This document shows, piece by piece, positions 20,466 through 29,449 of a stretch of 64,000 nt of DNA. Every line of letters begins with the position of its first letter. Within the stretch, counting starts at the first letter, position 1. The DNA comes from Paenibacillus urinalis (GTDB lineage: Bacteria; Bacillota; Bacilli; Paenibacillales; Paenibacillaceae). Position numbers and translations under genes: made by a program. The stretch is from the NCBI RefSeq assembly GCF_028747985.1, contig NZ_CP118108.1, forward strand, positions 2,919,501-2,983,500. The letters run 5' to 3'. The notes beneath the pieces were generated by a model. The model did no database searches and had not been told where the DNA came from. It worked only from the letters and a program-made list of their open reading frames with translations.

Positions 20466-21647
20466 TCAATAAGCTGACTGGGCCTGCTCCAGAATAACAT
20501 TCGCCGCTTCAACCGCTCCTCCTGCATTCCGTAAGGATTTTGATAGCTTCTTCGCGTTTTCCTCATATTTCAAATTTGTCAGCACCTCGGTTACTGATGC
20601 CGCCAGATCTGCTCGCTTCTTCCCTTTCAGCAATACGCCCGCTCCCAGTTCAGCTACCCGATTGGCAACCATTTTTTGTTCGCTGTGTTGTGGAAATAAC
20701 ACCATGGGAACACCGAAATACAAGCTTTCACTCACACTGTTCATACCGCTATGTGTAATGAACGCATCTGCAGTTTGCAATACAGAGATCTGATCGACCG
20801 TGTTCCTTACAACGAAATTATTAGGAATTATACCGAGTGATTTAATCTCTGTCTTCTCACCCACGGACATTACAACCGTATAATTGGATTGTGCAAATGC
20901 GTTGATGCAATTATTATAGAACTCACGATTTTTATTAAGAACGGTGCCGAGGGAAATATAGATTACTTGTCTATCCTTTATATTGTTCTCCTGTGGTGAC
21001 AACGTTCTAATGGAAGGACCAACAAAGGCATACCGTTCAGAAAAGGTATTCGCCATCGGTTGAAATTCCTTCGACGTGTATACAATTGTGTTAGTATCAT
21101 TATCGTTTTGAACAATGGATATAAAACTTCTCACATCATAGCCGTGATCCCTAAGCATCTTCATTTTTTTATTGATTCGGGGCATACCTAAGACCATCCT
21201 CAATAGTTCCCAGAAGCTCCGCTTCATCAGCCTGGCTGTATGTTGATTAAACGCAAAAGTAGTTGTCGAGCATATATAGGGAATGTTTAATTTTTTGGCA
21301 AAGAGCTTCCCCCAAAAACTTAAAGAATCCGATACTATACAATCGGGCTGATACTCCTGTAATTCCTTGCATACCTTCGCATCTAAAGCTATGGTCGTAT
21401 CGGCAACCATTTCAATCAATGCTGCAAAATCTTTACCGGCCTTGCGATCCAGTTCTTCGGGTGACAGCTTGGGCAAATATTCATCACAGGCTATAAATGA
21501 AGCACCAGCGGCTTGAATCTTCTCTTGAAATTCGAGAAACGAATAGTACCATACCTCGTGTCCTCGATTGACTAATTCTCTAACAACGGGAAGAGTCGGG
21601 TTGGTATGACCATGAGCGGGTATCGAGAAAAAGATAATTTTACTCAT
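20466..21647 (-). CDS. MGT-family (GT1) glycosyltransferase, YjiC/YojK-like
   Basis: 393 residues with a GT-B fold. The N-terminal domain begins KIIFFSIPAHGHTNPTLPVV, with the His of PAHGH as likely catalytic base. The C-terminal donor site is VIYISLGTVLNKN and the HSGMNSVSESLYFGVPMVLF nucleotide-sugar motif, ending in PQHSEQ. The family glucosylates macrolides, flavonoids and other hydroxylated compounds with UDP-sugars. Its ATG overlaps the stop of the upstream regulator by 4 bp, showing translational coupling. It may inactivate foreign aglycones; the acceptor is unknown. Confidence 0.85.
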   Translation of the reverse strand: MSKIIFFSIPAHGHTNPTLPVVRELVNRGHEVWYYSFLEFQEKIQAAGASFIACDEYLPKLSPEELDRKAGKDFAALIEMVADTTIALDAKVCKELQEYQPDCIVSDSLSFWGKLFAKKLNIPYICSTTTFAFNQHTARLMKRSFWELLRMVLGMPRINKKMKMLRDHGYDVRSFISIVQNDNDTNTIVYTSKEFQPMANTFSERYAFVGPSIRTLSPQENNIKDRQVIYISLGTVLNKNREFYNNCINAFAQSNYTVVMSVGEKTEIKSLGIIPNNFVVRNTVDQISVLQTADAFITHSGMNSVSESLYFGVPMVLFPQHSEQKMVANRVAELGAGVLLKGKKRADLAASVTEVLTNLKYEENAKKLSKSLRNAGGAVEAANVILEQAQSAY

Positions 21648-22084
21648 TCTATTCCCTCCTCCATGATTTCGGATGTCCTAATCATATCTGCAAATTGCAG
21701 GAAACCGTCACTTTTCAAAACAGCAATACCTCTCGTTGCGTCTTCTCCCAACACCACCAGCTTATCACCTGCATGAATTTGATACATTTCTCGTGCCTGC
21801 TTGGGAATCACAATCTGTCCTCGTTCTCCTACTTTTACCACACCAAAAAAATGCTTCCCCCTAGGAGCAACCTGGTCCACCTCTTCTTCGCTCATACTGC
21901 GAGAGAGCTGATCCAGTGTGACTTGAAAAATCTCAGAAAGCAATTTGCCTTTATATATATCGGGCACGGCTTCTCCATTCTCCCATTTTGCTACCGTCTG
22001 TCGTGACACATTTACCTTCTCTGCCAATTGTTCCTGGCTTAATTTAAGCTTTTTGCGAAAAGTACGAATATTCATATCAATCAT
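21644..22084 (-). CDS. XRE helix-turn-helix fused to an AbrB domain
   Basis: 146 residues from the ATG at 22084, nine bases after AAGGAG; an ATG three codons earlier is too close. Residues 1-60 form an XRE domain (RKKLKLSQEQLAEKVNVSRQ then TVAKWENGEAVPD). Residues about 80-130 form a SpoVT/AbrB swapped-hairpin domain (VKVGERGQIVIPKQAREMYQ, then GDKLVVLGE). Two different DNA-binding folds in one chain suggest a local regulator of this operon, of which it is the first gene (4-bp overlap with the glycosyltransferase). Confidence 0.8.
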   Translation of the reverse strand: MIDMNIRTFRKKLKLSQEQLAEKVNVSRQTVAKWENGEAVPDIYKGKLLSEIFQVTLDQLSRSMSEEEVDQVAPRGKHFFGVVKVGERGQIVIPKQAREMYQIHAGDKLVVLGEDATRGIAVLKSDGFLQFADMIRTSEIMEEGIE

Positions 22085-22317
22085 ATCTTTCATCTCCTTA
22101 CAAATTACATCTTAATAGAAGATCTAAGGTGATATCTATCAACGATCTTTAACATTTGCTTGTTAAGAATTGTAGCATTTCCTTTATATTTCTCATTTAT
22201 TATTCTACCAACCGACCCCACAAGGCTTCGATGATTGAAACTGGTATATTGTAGTACTGGATTGAACGGATATGCAAATATCGCAAACAGTATCATTTAA
22301 GCAAGCATTAACAAACA

Positions 22318-22362
22318 AATAAGCTTCTAATACCTAAGCTAGGCATTAGAAGCTTATTTTAT
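22318..22362. terminator. bidirectional hairpin terminator
   Basis: AATAAGCTTCTAAT and ATTAGAAGCTTATT form a 14-bp stem extended by CCTA/TAGG-like pairs, with T-rich sequence on both outer sides. It ends the PadR transcript on the minus strand. The remainder of 22085-22317 holds no gene I can support and should contain the promoter of the XRE-AbrB operon. Confidence 0.7.
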
Positions 22363-22395
22363 CTTCATATTCAATACTGTAAGTCCGTTGGATGA

Positions 22396-22935
22396 CTATA
22401 CTGCTCCATCTTTAATAAGGGAAATTAATTGTTCGAGCCAATCGGTGGTATGCTTCGTCTTGCTTGATGAATAGCTGGTCATGAAATCCACAAATCTTTT
22501 TTTATGTTCATCTACTTCTAAATACTGCTCAAAATGAGAAATTTGCTCCCAGCGATCTTGATATTTTTGCAGCTTTTTCTCCAAAATAGCAACAACTTTG
22601 TCCCGATCGACGTACTGCAAATTAGCAATGCCAATTGTCATTCCACCCACATGAACCGCATTTTCGAACAACTTGTAGATTTTCTTGGGGAGCTCCTCCC
22701 GGCCCTTGGATGTAATGGCAAACACCTGTTTATCTGGCCGGTGCTCTTCACGAACCACTTCCACGACTTCAATCAAGCCTTGCTTCGCCAACACTTCAAA
22801 GTGATAATACAGCTTGCTTTCGGTTAAGCCTGTAAATTCATCAAATGGAATCGGCTCCGACAGTTGCTTCTTCAAGAGGTAAGGATAATTATTGCCTTCC
22901 ATCAGCTTGCTTAGAATATAAATTTGAACTTCCAT
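22396..22935 (-). CDS. PadR-family transcriptional regulator
   Basis: 179 residues. The winged helix of PadR is seen in EVQIYILSKLMEGNNYPYLL, LTESKLYYHFEVLAKQGLIE and ITSKGREELPKKI (residues 1-90). The C-terminal part (about 100-175) is a Vir_act_alpha_C-like helical dimer region. It lies 50 bp downstream of a YhgE-type exporter gene on the same strand, an arrangement typical of PadR repressors that control a drug exporter. Confidence 0.85.
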   Translation of the reverse strand: MEVQIYILSKLMEGNNYPYLLKKQLSEPIPFDEFTGLTESKLYYHFEVLAKQGLIEVVEVVREEHRPDKQVFAITSKGREELPKKIYKLFENAVHVGGMTIGIANLQYVDRDKVVAILEKKLQKYQDRWEQISHFEQYLEVDEHKKRFVDFMTSYSSSKTKHTTDWLEQLISLIKDGAV

Positions 22936-22985
22936 GCATTAGCTCCTTCAGCATCATTCTCCTTATTGTAGCAGATCTTAAACAG

Positions 22986-24185
22986 TCATTTCAAAGCTTT
23001 TTTCACATTTGGCTGTACCATTTCTTCCGTTATTGAATCTTGTACCGGTTCATCTACTGCCTTAGACTTATGCAGGAACGCCACAATCAGCATGTTAATG
23101 AGCAGAGCTCCTCCACCTACAGCGGCCATCATCCAGTGATGATACGCGGAGCTGTTATCTGTGAACAGTAGTTCAAAGTTTGCCTGTACAGCATAGTACA
23201 TCGGTGAAATATAACTCATCCATTCATAAGGCAGATACATCATATCCCGCGGGATGGTTGCTCCATTAGCAATCGTTTGAAGGAGTAGAATCGGCATATT
23301 AAGTATCATGCCCCCTTCACCTACCAGGAAGATCAAGATCGCCGTGAAGTTGAAGCATACCATATAGTTCAGGATTTGGTGACCCCACAGTGTGAAGAAT
23401 GTGTCTGCTCCGTAATTGTTTACAGCATACGAAATGCCAAGTGCTGCCACAGACGATACTGTTGCAATAAGTAAAGCGGTAATCTGAACATACAGGAATA
23501 AACGCCACTTGCTTGTTGTTCCCCGATTAGCCTTATAGGAGCCGACCAGCTGCATAGCTCCGATCATTGCCCCAACATAACCTGCCATTGTCAAAAACAT
23601 CGGCAGCATATTGTTATGCATTCCTGCAGGAATTTCGTTAATGGTTACGGAGTTTCCGACATAGGTCGTTTCGATCTTCTCGGCCATTGCAGCCGCTTGA
23701 TCCTCCGGAACATTTAACGTCATTAATATATTTTGTGCGGTTTGGGTTGAAAACTGAGTACTTAATTGATTGTTGATTTCACTGACAATGGATGTCATGG
23801 ACGAGGAGACGACGGTCGCTCCTGCCGCATTTGTTGTAAAGTCAATGCTGGATGACACATCCCCGCTCTGCAAATCCTGTGAGAACGTCTCCGGAATATG
23901 AATCACCAGTGCCAGATCATTATCTTCTAACTGAGCTAAAGCCTCTGCATTTGTTAAATTCGTTGAAATCTCTTCAAATGGCAAATTCTCTTGTAGCTGC
24001 TCAGCAATCGTTCCTCCATACTCTCCCGCATCTTCATTTACGATCGCTACCGGGAGTTTATCGATGTTGTTCGGAATTGCAGTATATCCAGGGAGAAATA
24101 TTCCCAGCATCGCAACCGCGTAAAAAATCCCCATAAAAATGGCAGCAATCGCTCCTCTTGTTTTTAAAAACGACTTAAACTTCAT
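22986..24185 (-). CDS. YhgE/Pip-type ABC-2-like membrane exporter
   Basis: 399 residues. One N-terminal membrane segment (about 12-32) is followed by LPVAIVNEDAGEYGG, the signature of the YhgE/Pip group, then a large outer domain (about 40-195) and five further hydrophobic segments (about 200-375). The topology matches the ABC-2 permease-like exporters of lipophilic compounds and YhgE-type proteins. No ATPase gene is adjacent. ATG after AAAGGAAG. First gene of a two-gene operon with padR. A second protein of this type is encoded at 60910-62103. Confidence 0.8.
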   Translation of the reverse strand: MKFKSFLKTRGAIAAIFMGIFYAVAMLGIFLPGYTAIPNNIDKLPVAIVNEDAGEYGGTIAEQLQENLPFEEISTNLTNAEALAQLEDNDLALVIHIPETFSQDLQSGDVSSSIDFTTNAAGATVVSSSMTSIVSEINNQLSTQFSTQTAQNILMTLNVPEDQAAAMAEKIETTYVGNSVTINEIPAGMHNNMLPMFLTMAGYVGAMIGAMQLVGSYKANRGTTSKWRLFLYVQITALLIATVSSVAALGISYAVNNYGADTFFTLWGHQILNYMVCFNFTAILIFLVGEGGMILNMPILLLQTIANGATIPRDMMYLPYEWMSYISPMYYAVQANFELLFTDNSSAYHHWMMAAVGGGALLINMLIVAFLHKSKAVDEPVQDSITEEMVQPNVKKALK

Positions 24186-24215
24186 TTGCTCATCTTCTTC
24201 CTTTCAAGTGAAAAA

Positions 24216-24233
24216 ATACTCTCTTATGAGTAG
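24216..24233. promoter_or_regulatory. possible PadR operator
   Basis: TACTC (24217-24221) and GAGTA (24228-24232) form a short inverted repeat about 35 bp before the exporter start; a second AGTACTCT follows at about 24245. Both halves are short, so this is a weak call resting on position. Confidence 0.3.
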
Positions 24234-24370
24234 TTTAATAAAAGTACTCTAATCAAAGTATATTACATATTACACTCTCTTTTCTAAAAAATCAAACGGT
24301 TCCGGGTTTAATCTATCAATGACTGGTTTAAAATACTTGAAAAAATCGAAAAAATGAAAGGATCAATCCT

Positions 24371-25162
24371 ATGTTAAGGCAACCTAACCTAAAGGGTAAA
24401 ATTGCGGTAATTACTGGCGCCGGCTCTGGTATAGGTCGTGCAGCAGCTCTGCAGCTCGCGGACGAAGGCGTGAAGGTATGTCTGTTAGATCTTGATCTGG
24501 ATCATGTGAACAACGTGAAGGCACATATTGAGGAATCCGGGGGTGAAGCTATAGCTCTCAAGTGCGATATCAATTCGACTTATGACATCAAGCAGGGAAT
24601 TCGCACGGCAAGCGAACATTGGGGAGGACTTGATATTGTGTTTGCCAACGCGGGGATCGCCGGAGAAATGGCTCCTATTGAAACAATGAATGAGGAGGAT
24701 TGGGACCGTACAATCCATACCAATTTAAGAGGAACGTTCCTGTCGCTTAAGCATGCCATTCCCTTCATGAAAGAGCATGGAGGCAGCATTATTATTACAA
24801 GCTCAGTTAGCGGTAACCGTATTTTCTCTCAGCCTGGCTATACGGCTTACAGCACGTCTAAAGCGGGACAAATTGCACTCATGAAGATGGCTGCGCTCGA
24901 GCTGGCACAGTACAAAATTCGCGTGAACGCAATATGCCCAGGGGCGATTAAAACCCATATTGGAGATTCCATACACAGCTCCACGGATATCAAGGACATT
25001 GAGATCCCCGTCCAGTATCCTGAAGGTGATCAGCCTCTGGAGCATGGACCGGGTCAACCTGAGCAGATTGCAGAATTAGTGACTTTCCTCGCTTCCGACT
25101 TATCCTCACATATTACCGGAACCGAGATTTATATTGATGGAGCGGAGTCGCTTCTTAAATAA
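24371..25162 (+). CDS. SDR family oxidoreductase
   Basis: 263 residues. TGAGSGIG (residues 17-24), LDLDLDH after strand 2 (NAD-type acidic residue), FANAGIAG, Ser in ITSSVSGN, YSTSKAG (Tyr, Lys) and the end IDGAESLLK. A longer loop before the C-terminus (residues about 197-225) sits where SDRs hold the substrate lid. ATG after AAAGGATC. It stands alone between the PadR/exporter operon (divergent) and the GH88 operon (convergent). Substrate unknown. Confidence 0.8.
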   Translation: MLRQPNLKGKIAVITGAGSGIGRAAALQLADEGVKVCLLDLDLDHVNNVKAHIEESGGEAIALKCDINSTYDIKQGIRTASEHWGGLDIVFANAGIAGEMAPIETMNEEDWDRTIHTNLRGTFLSLKHAIPFMKEHGGSIIITSSVSGNRIFSQPGYTAYSTSKAGQIALMKMAALELAQYKIRVNAICPGAIKTHIGDSIHSSTDIKDIEIPVQYPEGDQPLEHGPGQPEQIAELVTFLASDLSSHITGTEIYIDGAESLLK

Positions 25163-25168
25163 ATATAG

Positions 25169-25192
25169 AAAAAAAGCCGCCTATTGGCGGCT
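25169..25192 (-). terminator. terminator of the GH88/DUF2264 operon
   Basis: On the minus strand AGCCGCC and GGCGGCT pair around AATA and are followed by TTTTTTTC. Confidence 0.85.
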
Positions 25193-25243
25193 GATCGTAC
25201 AAAAAATGCTACAGGTCGAAATATTTATTTATGTACATAGATC

Positions 25244-26359
25244 TTACCAGAACCTATCTTGTTGCCCCATTAACAGCGATATGCCTTCTGTAAAGTAATA
25301 GTCCCCGTAGATCAATGGGACATCAATATTACTCTTCCCAGGGTAATGACTCGTTCCGTGTAAGATAAGCCCTTCCTCTGTCTCCGATTCCCATGCTCCG
25401 TATTGGGTATACAAGGAGTAGAGGATTCGTTCTGCACATTTGCGGTACATCTCCGCCTCCAGTCCGTTTACCTGATCTGCGATAAGCAGGAGTCCACAGG
25501 CGGCACAGGCACTGGCTGAGGAATCTCGAATCGAAGGCACTCCTTCGGGTGAACGGAAATCCCAATACGGAACATGATCCTCCGGTAGATTAGCCATAAA
25601 GAAATACGCGGTTTGTTTAGCTGCATCCAGATACTCCTGTTTACCTGTATAGTGGTAGCTTAGACTCATTCCATATATCGCCCACGCTGTTCCACGAGAC
25701 CATGCTGATTCTGGTGCGTACCCTTGTCCTCCCATCACTTCCCGCTTCTCTCCTGTTTCCGGGTCGAATACGACAATATGAGCAACCGAGCCATCAGGAC
25801 GATAAAAATGCTTCAATACCGTATCTGCGTGCTTAATAGCAACATGTTTATACCTTGGATCACCCGTCGACCGGGATGCCCAGTGTAACAGGGGTAAATT
25901 CATCAAGCAGTCAATAATGGCCCAGCCTGCGTTATTCTCTCCATTCCACGCTCGAATGTAATTTCCCTGTACGTTGAACCTCGCAGCTAGAAGGTTAGCG
26001 GCAAGCAGCGCTCTCCGTTTCGAGTCCTCTTCTCCTAGAAGCTTATACCTGGCCCCGCTTGTTAAAGTCCACATGAATCCGATATCGTGATCTACCTGAT
26101 GGGCATCCGTAAGTAATGAATCAAGCTGCCGTTCGCAGGATTCTGCCGTTTCCTTGAGTGCGTCGTCTTTGGTATCACGATAAACAAGCCACAGTATGCC
26201 TGGCCAGAAGCCGGCGGTCCACCACGAGGCCCGCTCCAGCTGATATTCTCCGTTCACACTTGCATGTGGAAAGCGGTCTCCAATTCGATGATGAATTCGC
26301 TTCACTTTTGTTACCGTTTGATCCCAAGCTTCTTGCACCCAATCCGGTTGAACTGTCAT
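25244..26359 (-). CDS. glycoside hydrolase family 88 (unsaturated uronyl hydrolase)
   Basis: 371 residues from the ATG at 26359, seven bases after GAGAGGAGC. An (alpha/alpha)6-barrel enzyme that removes the 4,5-unsaturated uronic acid made by polysaccharide lyases, by hydration of the double bond. Typical GH88 features are WWTAGFWPGILWLVYRDTKD, the Asp of VDHDIGFMW, the Asp of WAIIDCLMNLPLL and SAWSRGTAWAIYG. No signal peptide, so it works on imported oligosaccharides in the cytoplasm. It is 29 bp downstream of a DUF2264 gene; an AraC regulator is divergent. Target polymer (glucuronan-like, pectic or glycosaminoglycan) unresolved. Confidence 0.85.
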   Translation of the reverse strand: MTVQPDWVQEAWDQTVTKVKRIHHRIGDRFPHASVNGEYQLERASWWTAGFWPGILWLVYRDTKDDALKETAESCERQLDSLLTDAHQVDHDIGFMWTLTSGARYKLLGEEDSKRRALLAANLLAARFNVQGNYIRAWNGENNAGWAIIDCLMNLPLLHWASRSTGDPRYKHVAIKHADTVLKHFYRPDGSVAHIVVFDPETGEKREVMGGQGYAPESAWSRGTAWAIYGMSLSYHYTGKQEYLDAAKQTAYFFMANLPEDHVPYWDFRSPEGVPSIRDSSASACAACGLLLIADQVNGLEAEMYRKCAERILYSLYTQYGAWESETEEGLILHGTSHYPGKSNIDVPLIYGDYYFTEGISLLMGQQDRFW

Positions 26360-26388
26360 ATTACATGCTCCTCTCAAGAACTCTATGG

Positions 26389-27528
26389 TTATCCTAATAT
26401 GGCTTTGTCCAAATATACGTTCCCGCCTGACCAGGCCTTAAGTGACGTCCAATCGGCCTGTCCTTGCCAAAAAGCAGCGTCAGGTGACAGTCCGAGCGGC
26501 AAAAATACAGTCGTGCACAAATATAAACTGCCTGTCGAAATGTAGGCTTCTCCGATATCTGGTTGATGTCCAGCAAATCCGATTCGAAGCCAGCCGGCAT
26601 CATCGAAAGTTCCAGGCATCTGTATCTGCCGCTTGATGACCGCTGTAAGCGCACAGCGAACTTGAGCAGGTTCCAGCTCTTTCGGAAGCTCCTCTCTTAA
26701 GGACATTAACGATAAATGCTGAAATGCGCCAAAGCGGTAAGCAAGTGATCGTCCAATAGGCGGGAATGTGCCTTCTGGGGAAATGAACCGTTCCAATATA
26801 GCGGCATAACGTTCAGCTCTCGTTAACACTTTGGCTCGAAGCTCCGCCCAATCTCCATATTGATCTCCAACTTCATTTAATATGTCAACTAGCATGGGTT
26901 GAATAACAAAGCTATTGTAATAATCCCAGTGAAATGCAGGTCCATCCCCATAAGCTCCATCGCCCATATACCACTGCTCATGCTGCCTCAGTGCATAATC
27001 CACACGCATCCGATCCCAATCCTCGACTCCCATTCGGAATAAAGCGGTTTCAATTATGGCACTGAACAGCAGCCAATTACTGAATACAGGACGTATAATG
27101 CGAGTTGCTTGCAGTGCGGAGATCAAATTCCGCTTCACTTTTTCATCTAACAACGTATACAGCTCATTAGGAGCACGGAGAACCGCGTTCGCAAGAAAGG
27201 CAGCATCAACGACGGGCTGTCCGCCTATCGCAAAATTCATAAAGTCTGGTGATTCAGGATCTGTAGCCATATCTATGGCACGCCTTGCCATATCGGCCAT
27301 CTTCGCCCGAATTTCTCCTTCTTCTCCTGTACGCGGGCCGTGCTCAAGCCAAGGTGAAATCCCCGCAAGTGTGCGCCCGAGTGCTTCTAGATAAGTGTAA
27401 TCGGATCGATCACGAGCCCTTGCTTCAACAGGCATATCCAACTTCAGCCGACGTTCTGATAATGAATGCAGTACAGGATGAACAATGCGAACCAGGGTAT
27501 CCACCCAATACTTTCGATCGACCGACAT
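26389..27528 (-). CDS. DUF2264 domain protein
   Basis: 379 residues from the ATG at 27528, eight bases after AAGGAGG; an in-frame ATG nine codons earlier precedes that site. Conserved DUF2264 features include YLEALGRTLAGISPWLEHGP, WLLFSAIIETAL, YGDGPAFHWDYYNSFVIQPM and FPPIGRSLAYRFGAFQHL. The domain is helical and recurs next to GH88/GH105 and polysaccharide lyase genes, so a role in handling uronic-acid oligosaccharides is likely; no reaction is established. No signal peptide. First gene of the operon with GH88. Confidence 0.8.
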   Translation of the reverse strand: MSVDRKYWVDTLVRIVHPVLHSLSERRLKLDMPVEARARDRSDYTYLEALGRTLAGISPWLEHGPRTGEEGEIRAKMADMARRAIDMATDPESPDFMNFAIGGQPVVDAAFLANAVLRAPNELYTLLDEKVKRNLISALQATRIIRPVFSNWLLFSAIIETALFRMGVEDWDRMRVDYALRQHEQWYMGDGAYGDGPAFHWDYYNSFVIQPMLVDILNEVGDQYGDWAELRAKVLTRAERYAAILERFISPEGTFPPIGRSLAYRFGAFQHLSLMSLREELPKELEPAQVRCALTAVIKRQIQMPGTFDDAGWLRIGFAGHQPDIGEAYISTGSLYLCTTVFLPLGLSPDAAFWQGQADWTSLKAWSGGNVYLDKAILG

Positions 27529-27646
27529 CGCTGTGGCCTCCTTTTTTAAATCCATGCTTCCTAAAAGAGTATAGAAGGTTGCCTCTGGCCATTCAATAAA
27601 CTATAATCATCAAAAACTGACCTATCGTGCTTAGGAGTGCAAACGA

Positions 27647-28429
27647 ATGATTAAGCTGTTATCCTGTGGGTTCCATACTATACACCGTGAAGGTATTATA
27701 CGGAACAGACCCAACGGTTCGGAAAACTACATTTTTGTATTTTTTAATAGTAGAGCGGAAGTGAAGCTGCATGACGACACCCTGACGGTAGAGAAGAATA
27801 CGTTTATCCTCTTTCAACCCCATACCCCCCATTATTATCGCGAGCTTGAAAGCCCGTTTATTAATGACTGGTTTCATTGTAACGGCGATGGCATTCAGGA
27901 ATTCCTGCTGGATATCCATTTTCCTGTGGACACTCCGGTTGATGCCTCTGATCCAATGCTGATATCCCGAAGCATCATGGAGCTTACGAACCGGCATCGA
28001 CTTGACGGCCGTCTGCGTGAGCGAATTATTGATAGTGATCTTCGATCTTTTTTCATGAAACTGACAGACCTGCGGGAACGAACTGCTCCACACCAGCTCC
28101 ACCATTATTACATCCGATTCACTGAGCTTCGAAGCGAACTGTACCGCAGTCCCCAGAAATATAGATCTGTGCAGGATCTCGCACTGAGCTTGAATTTGAG
28201 TAAATCTTATTTCCAGCACATCTATAAGGAGCTATTCGGATGCTCTGTCATGACCGATATCATCAATGCCAGGCTGGAGCATGCGAAGTATCTATTAGAT
28301 CACAGCCAGTGGTCAGTAACTCACATTGCCCATTCCTGTGGTTACGAGAACGATACCCATTTTATGAGACAATTCAAGAAGTTCATTGGCGTCTCACCAA
28401 GGCAATATCGATTCAGAAGCGAAACATGA
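27647..28429 (+). CDS. AraC-family regulator of the GH88 operon
   Basis: 260 residues, ATG after TTAGGAGTG. The N-terminal half is an AraC sugar-binding cupin (LTVEKNTFILFQPHTPHYYR). The C-terminal half has two helix-turn-helix units (VQDLALSLNLSKSYFQHIYK and VTHIAHSCGYENDTHFMRQF, then KKFIGVSPRQYRF). It is divergent from the DUF2264/GH88 operon with about 118 bp between, the usual layout for a local sugar-responsive activator. Confidence 0.85.
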   Translation: MIKLLSCGFHTIHREGIIRNRPNGSENYIFVFFNSRAEVKLHDDTLTVEKNTFILFQPHTPHYYRELESPFINDWFHCNGDGIQEFLLDIHFPVDTPVDASDPMLISRSIMELTNRHRLDGRLRERIIDSDLRSFFMKLTDLRERTAPHQLHHYYIRFTELRSELYRSPQKYRSVQDLALSLNLSKSYFQHIYKELFGCSVMTDIINARLEHAKYLLDHSQWSVTHIAHSCGYENDTHFMRQFKKFIGVSPRQYRFRSET

Positions 28430-28467
28430 TTCGACACATCAAGTTTACAGCAGCTTCCTACGGAATA

Positions 28468-28491
28468 TTAAAAAGACCCGAAGAACGGGCC
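28468..28491 (-). terminator. terminator of the carbonyl-reductase cluster
   Basis: On the minus strand CCCG and CGGG close a TTCTT loop and are followed by TCTTTTTAAT, about 65 bp after the aldo-keto reductase stop. Confidence 0.55.
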
Positions 28492-28556
28492 GCTTTTCTT
28501 CAAAGCTCCTTCTACGGGTCGATATTCGCTTCTATGATCATACTCGGCTTCGCTAC

Positions 28557-29414
28557 TTATTCCAAACCTTTCTTACCGTAATCAGTTAGATATTCAACGG
28601 TATCTGGATCATAGTGGGAGAAAAACAAGCTTTCGCCCGTATCCAGTTCCGCTATTTTCGCCATATCGCTTGAGCTCAGTTCAAAATCAAATACATCCAA
28701 ATTTTGTTCCATTCTATCTTTGTTTACGGTTTTTGGAATAACAACCACATCTCTCTGAATCAAGAACCGTAATGCGACTTGAGCTGCGGATTTGTTATGC
28801 TTCGTTCCGATTTCTTGAAGTGTAGGGTTTGTAAAGAAGTTATTCTTCCCTTCTGCAAAAGGGCCCCAGGATTCAATCTGGGTGTTGTATTTTTTCATAA
28901 TTTCCTGAGCCTTGACCTGCTGATTGAAGACATGGGTCTCCACCTGGTTAATGGCCGGAACCACTTCGCTAAACTGCACCAGATCGATATATCTGTCCGG
29001 ATAAAAATTGCTGACACCAATCGCTCTGATTTTGTTGGCTTTGTATAACTCCTCCATCGCACGATAAGTCCCATAATAATCATTGAAGGGCTGGTGGATG
29101 AGTACTAAATCAAGATAATCCAGCTGCATCTTTCGCATCGAATCTTCTATGGAAGCTTTTGCTTTTTCGTACCCCGCGTTGGAAATCCATACTTTAGTAG
29201 TCACAAAGAATTCCTCCCGAGGAATTCCGCTTTTCTTTATTGCACGGCCTACAGCTTCTTCATTCCGGTATGCCTGTGCTGTATCAATCGAACGATAACC
29301 TACTTCTATAGCATCCAGCACACACTTCTCGCACTCTTCCTGATCAGGGATTTGGTACACACCATAACCTAATATGGGCATCTGAACACCATTATTTAAA
29401 GTCACATATTTCAT
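28557..29414 (-). CDS. aldo/keto reductase (AKR5-type)
   Basis: 285 residues from the ATG at 29414, eight bases after GGAGG; an ATG two codons earlier is too close. Catalytic tetrad visible: Asp in SIDTAQAY, Tyr in AQAYRNE, Lys in VTTKVW and His in [22 protein letters not shown] at the C-terminus is the NADPH-binding loop. It resembles 2,5-diketogluconate reductases and broad methylglyoxal or aldehyde reductases. Last gene of a same-strand series running from 33747, 36 bp after another reductase. Confidence 0.85.
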   Translation of the reverse strand: MKYVTLNNGVQMPILGYGVYQIPDQEECEKCVLDAIEVGYRSIDTAQAYRNEEAVGRAIKKSGIPREEFFVTTKVWISNAGYEKAKASIEDSMRKMQLDYLDLVLIHQPFNDYYGTYRAMEELYKANKIRAIGVSNFYPDRYIDLVQFSEVVPAINQVETHVFNQQVKAQEIMKKYNTQIESWGPFAEGKNNFFTNPTLQEIGTKHNKSAAQVALRFLIQRDVVVIPKTVNKDRMEQNLDVFDFELSSSDMAKIAELDTGESLFFSHYDPDTVEYLTDYGKKGLE

Positions 29415-29449
29415 AACCATTTCCTCCTCGCTAATATTTACAAATGGTA

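Noticed and set aside
22105..22296. Minus-strand ORF of 63 codons before the XRE-AbrB gene
   Set aside because: No ribosome site or recognisable domain; the stretch more likely holds the operon promoter.
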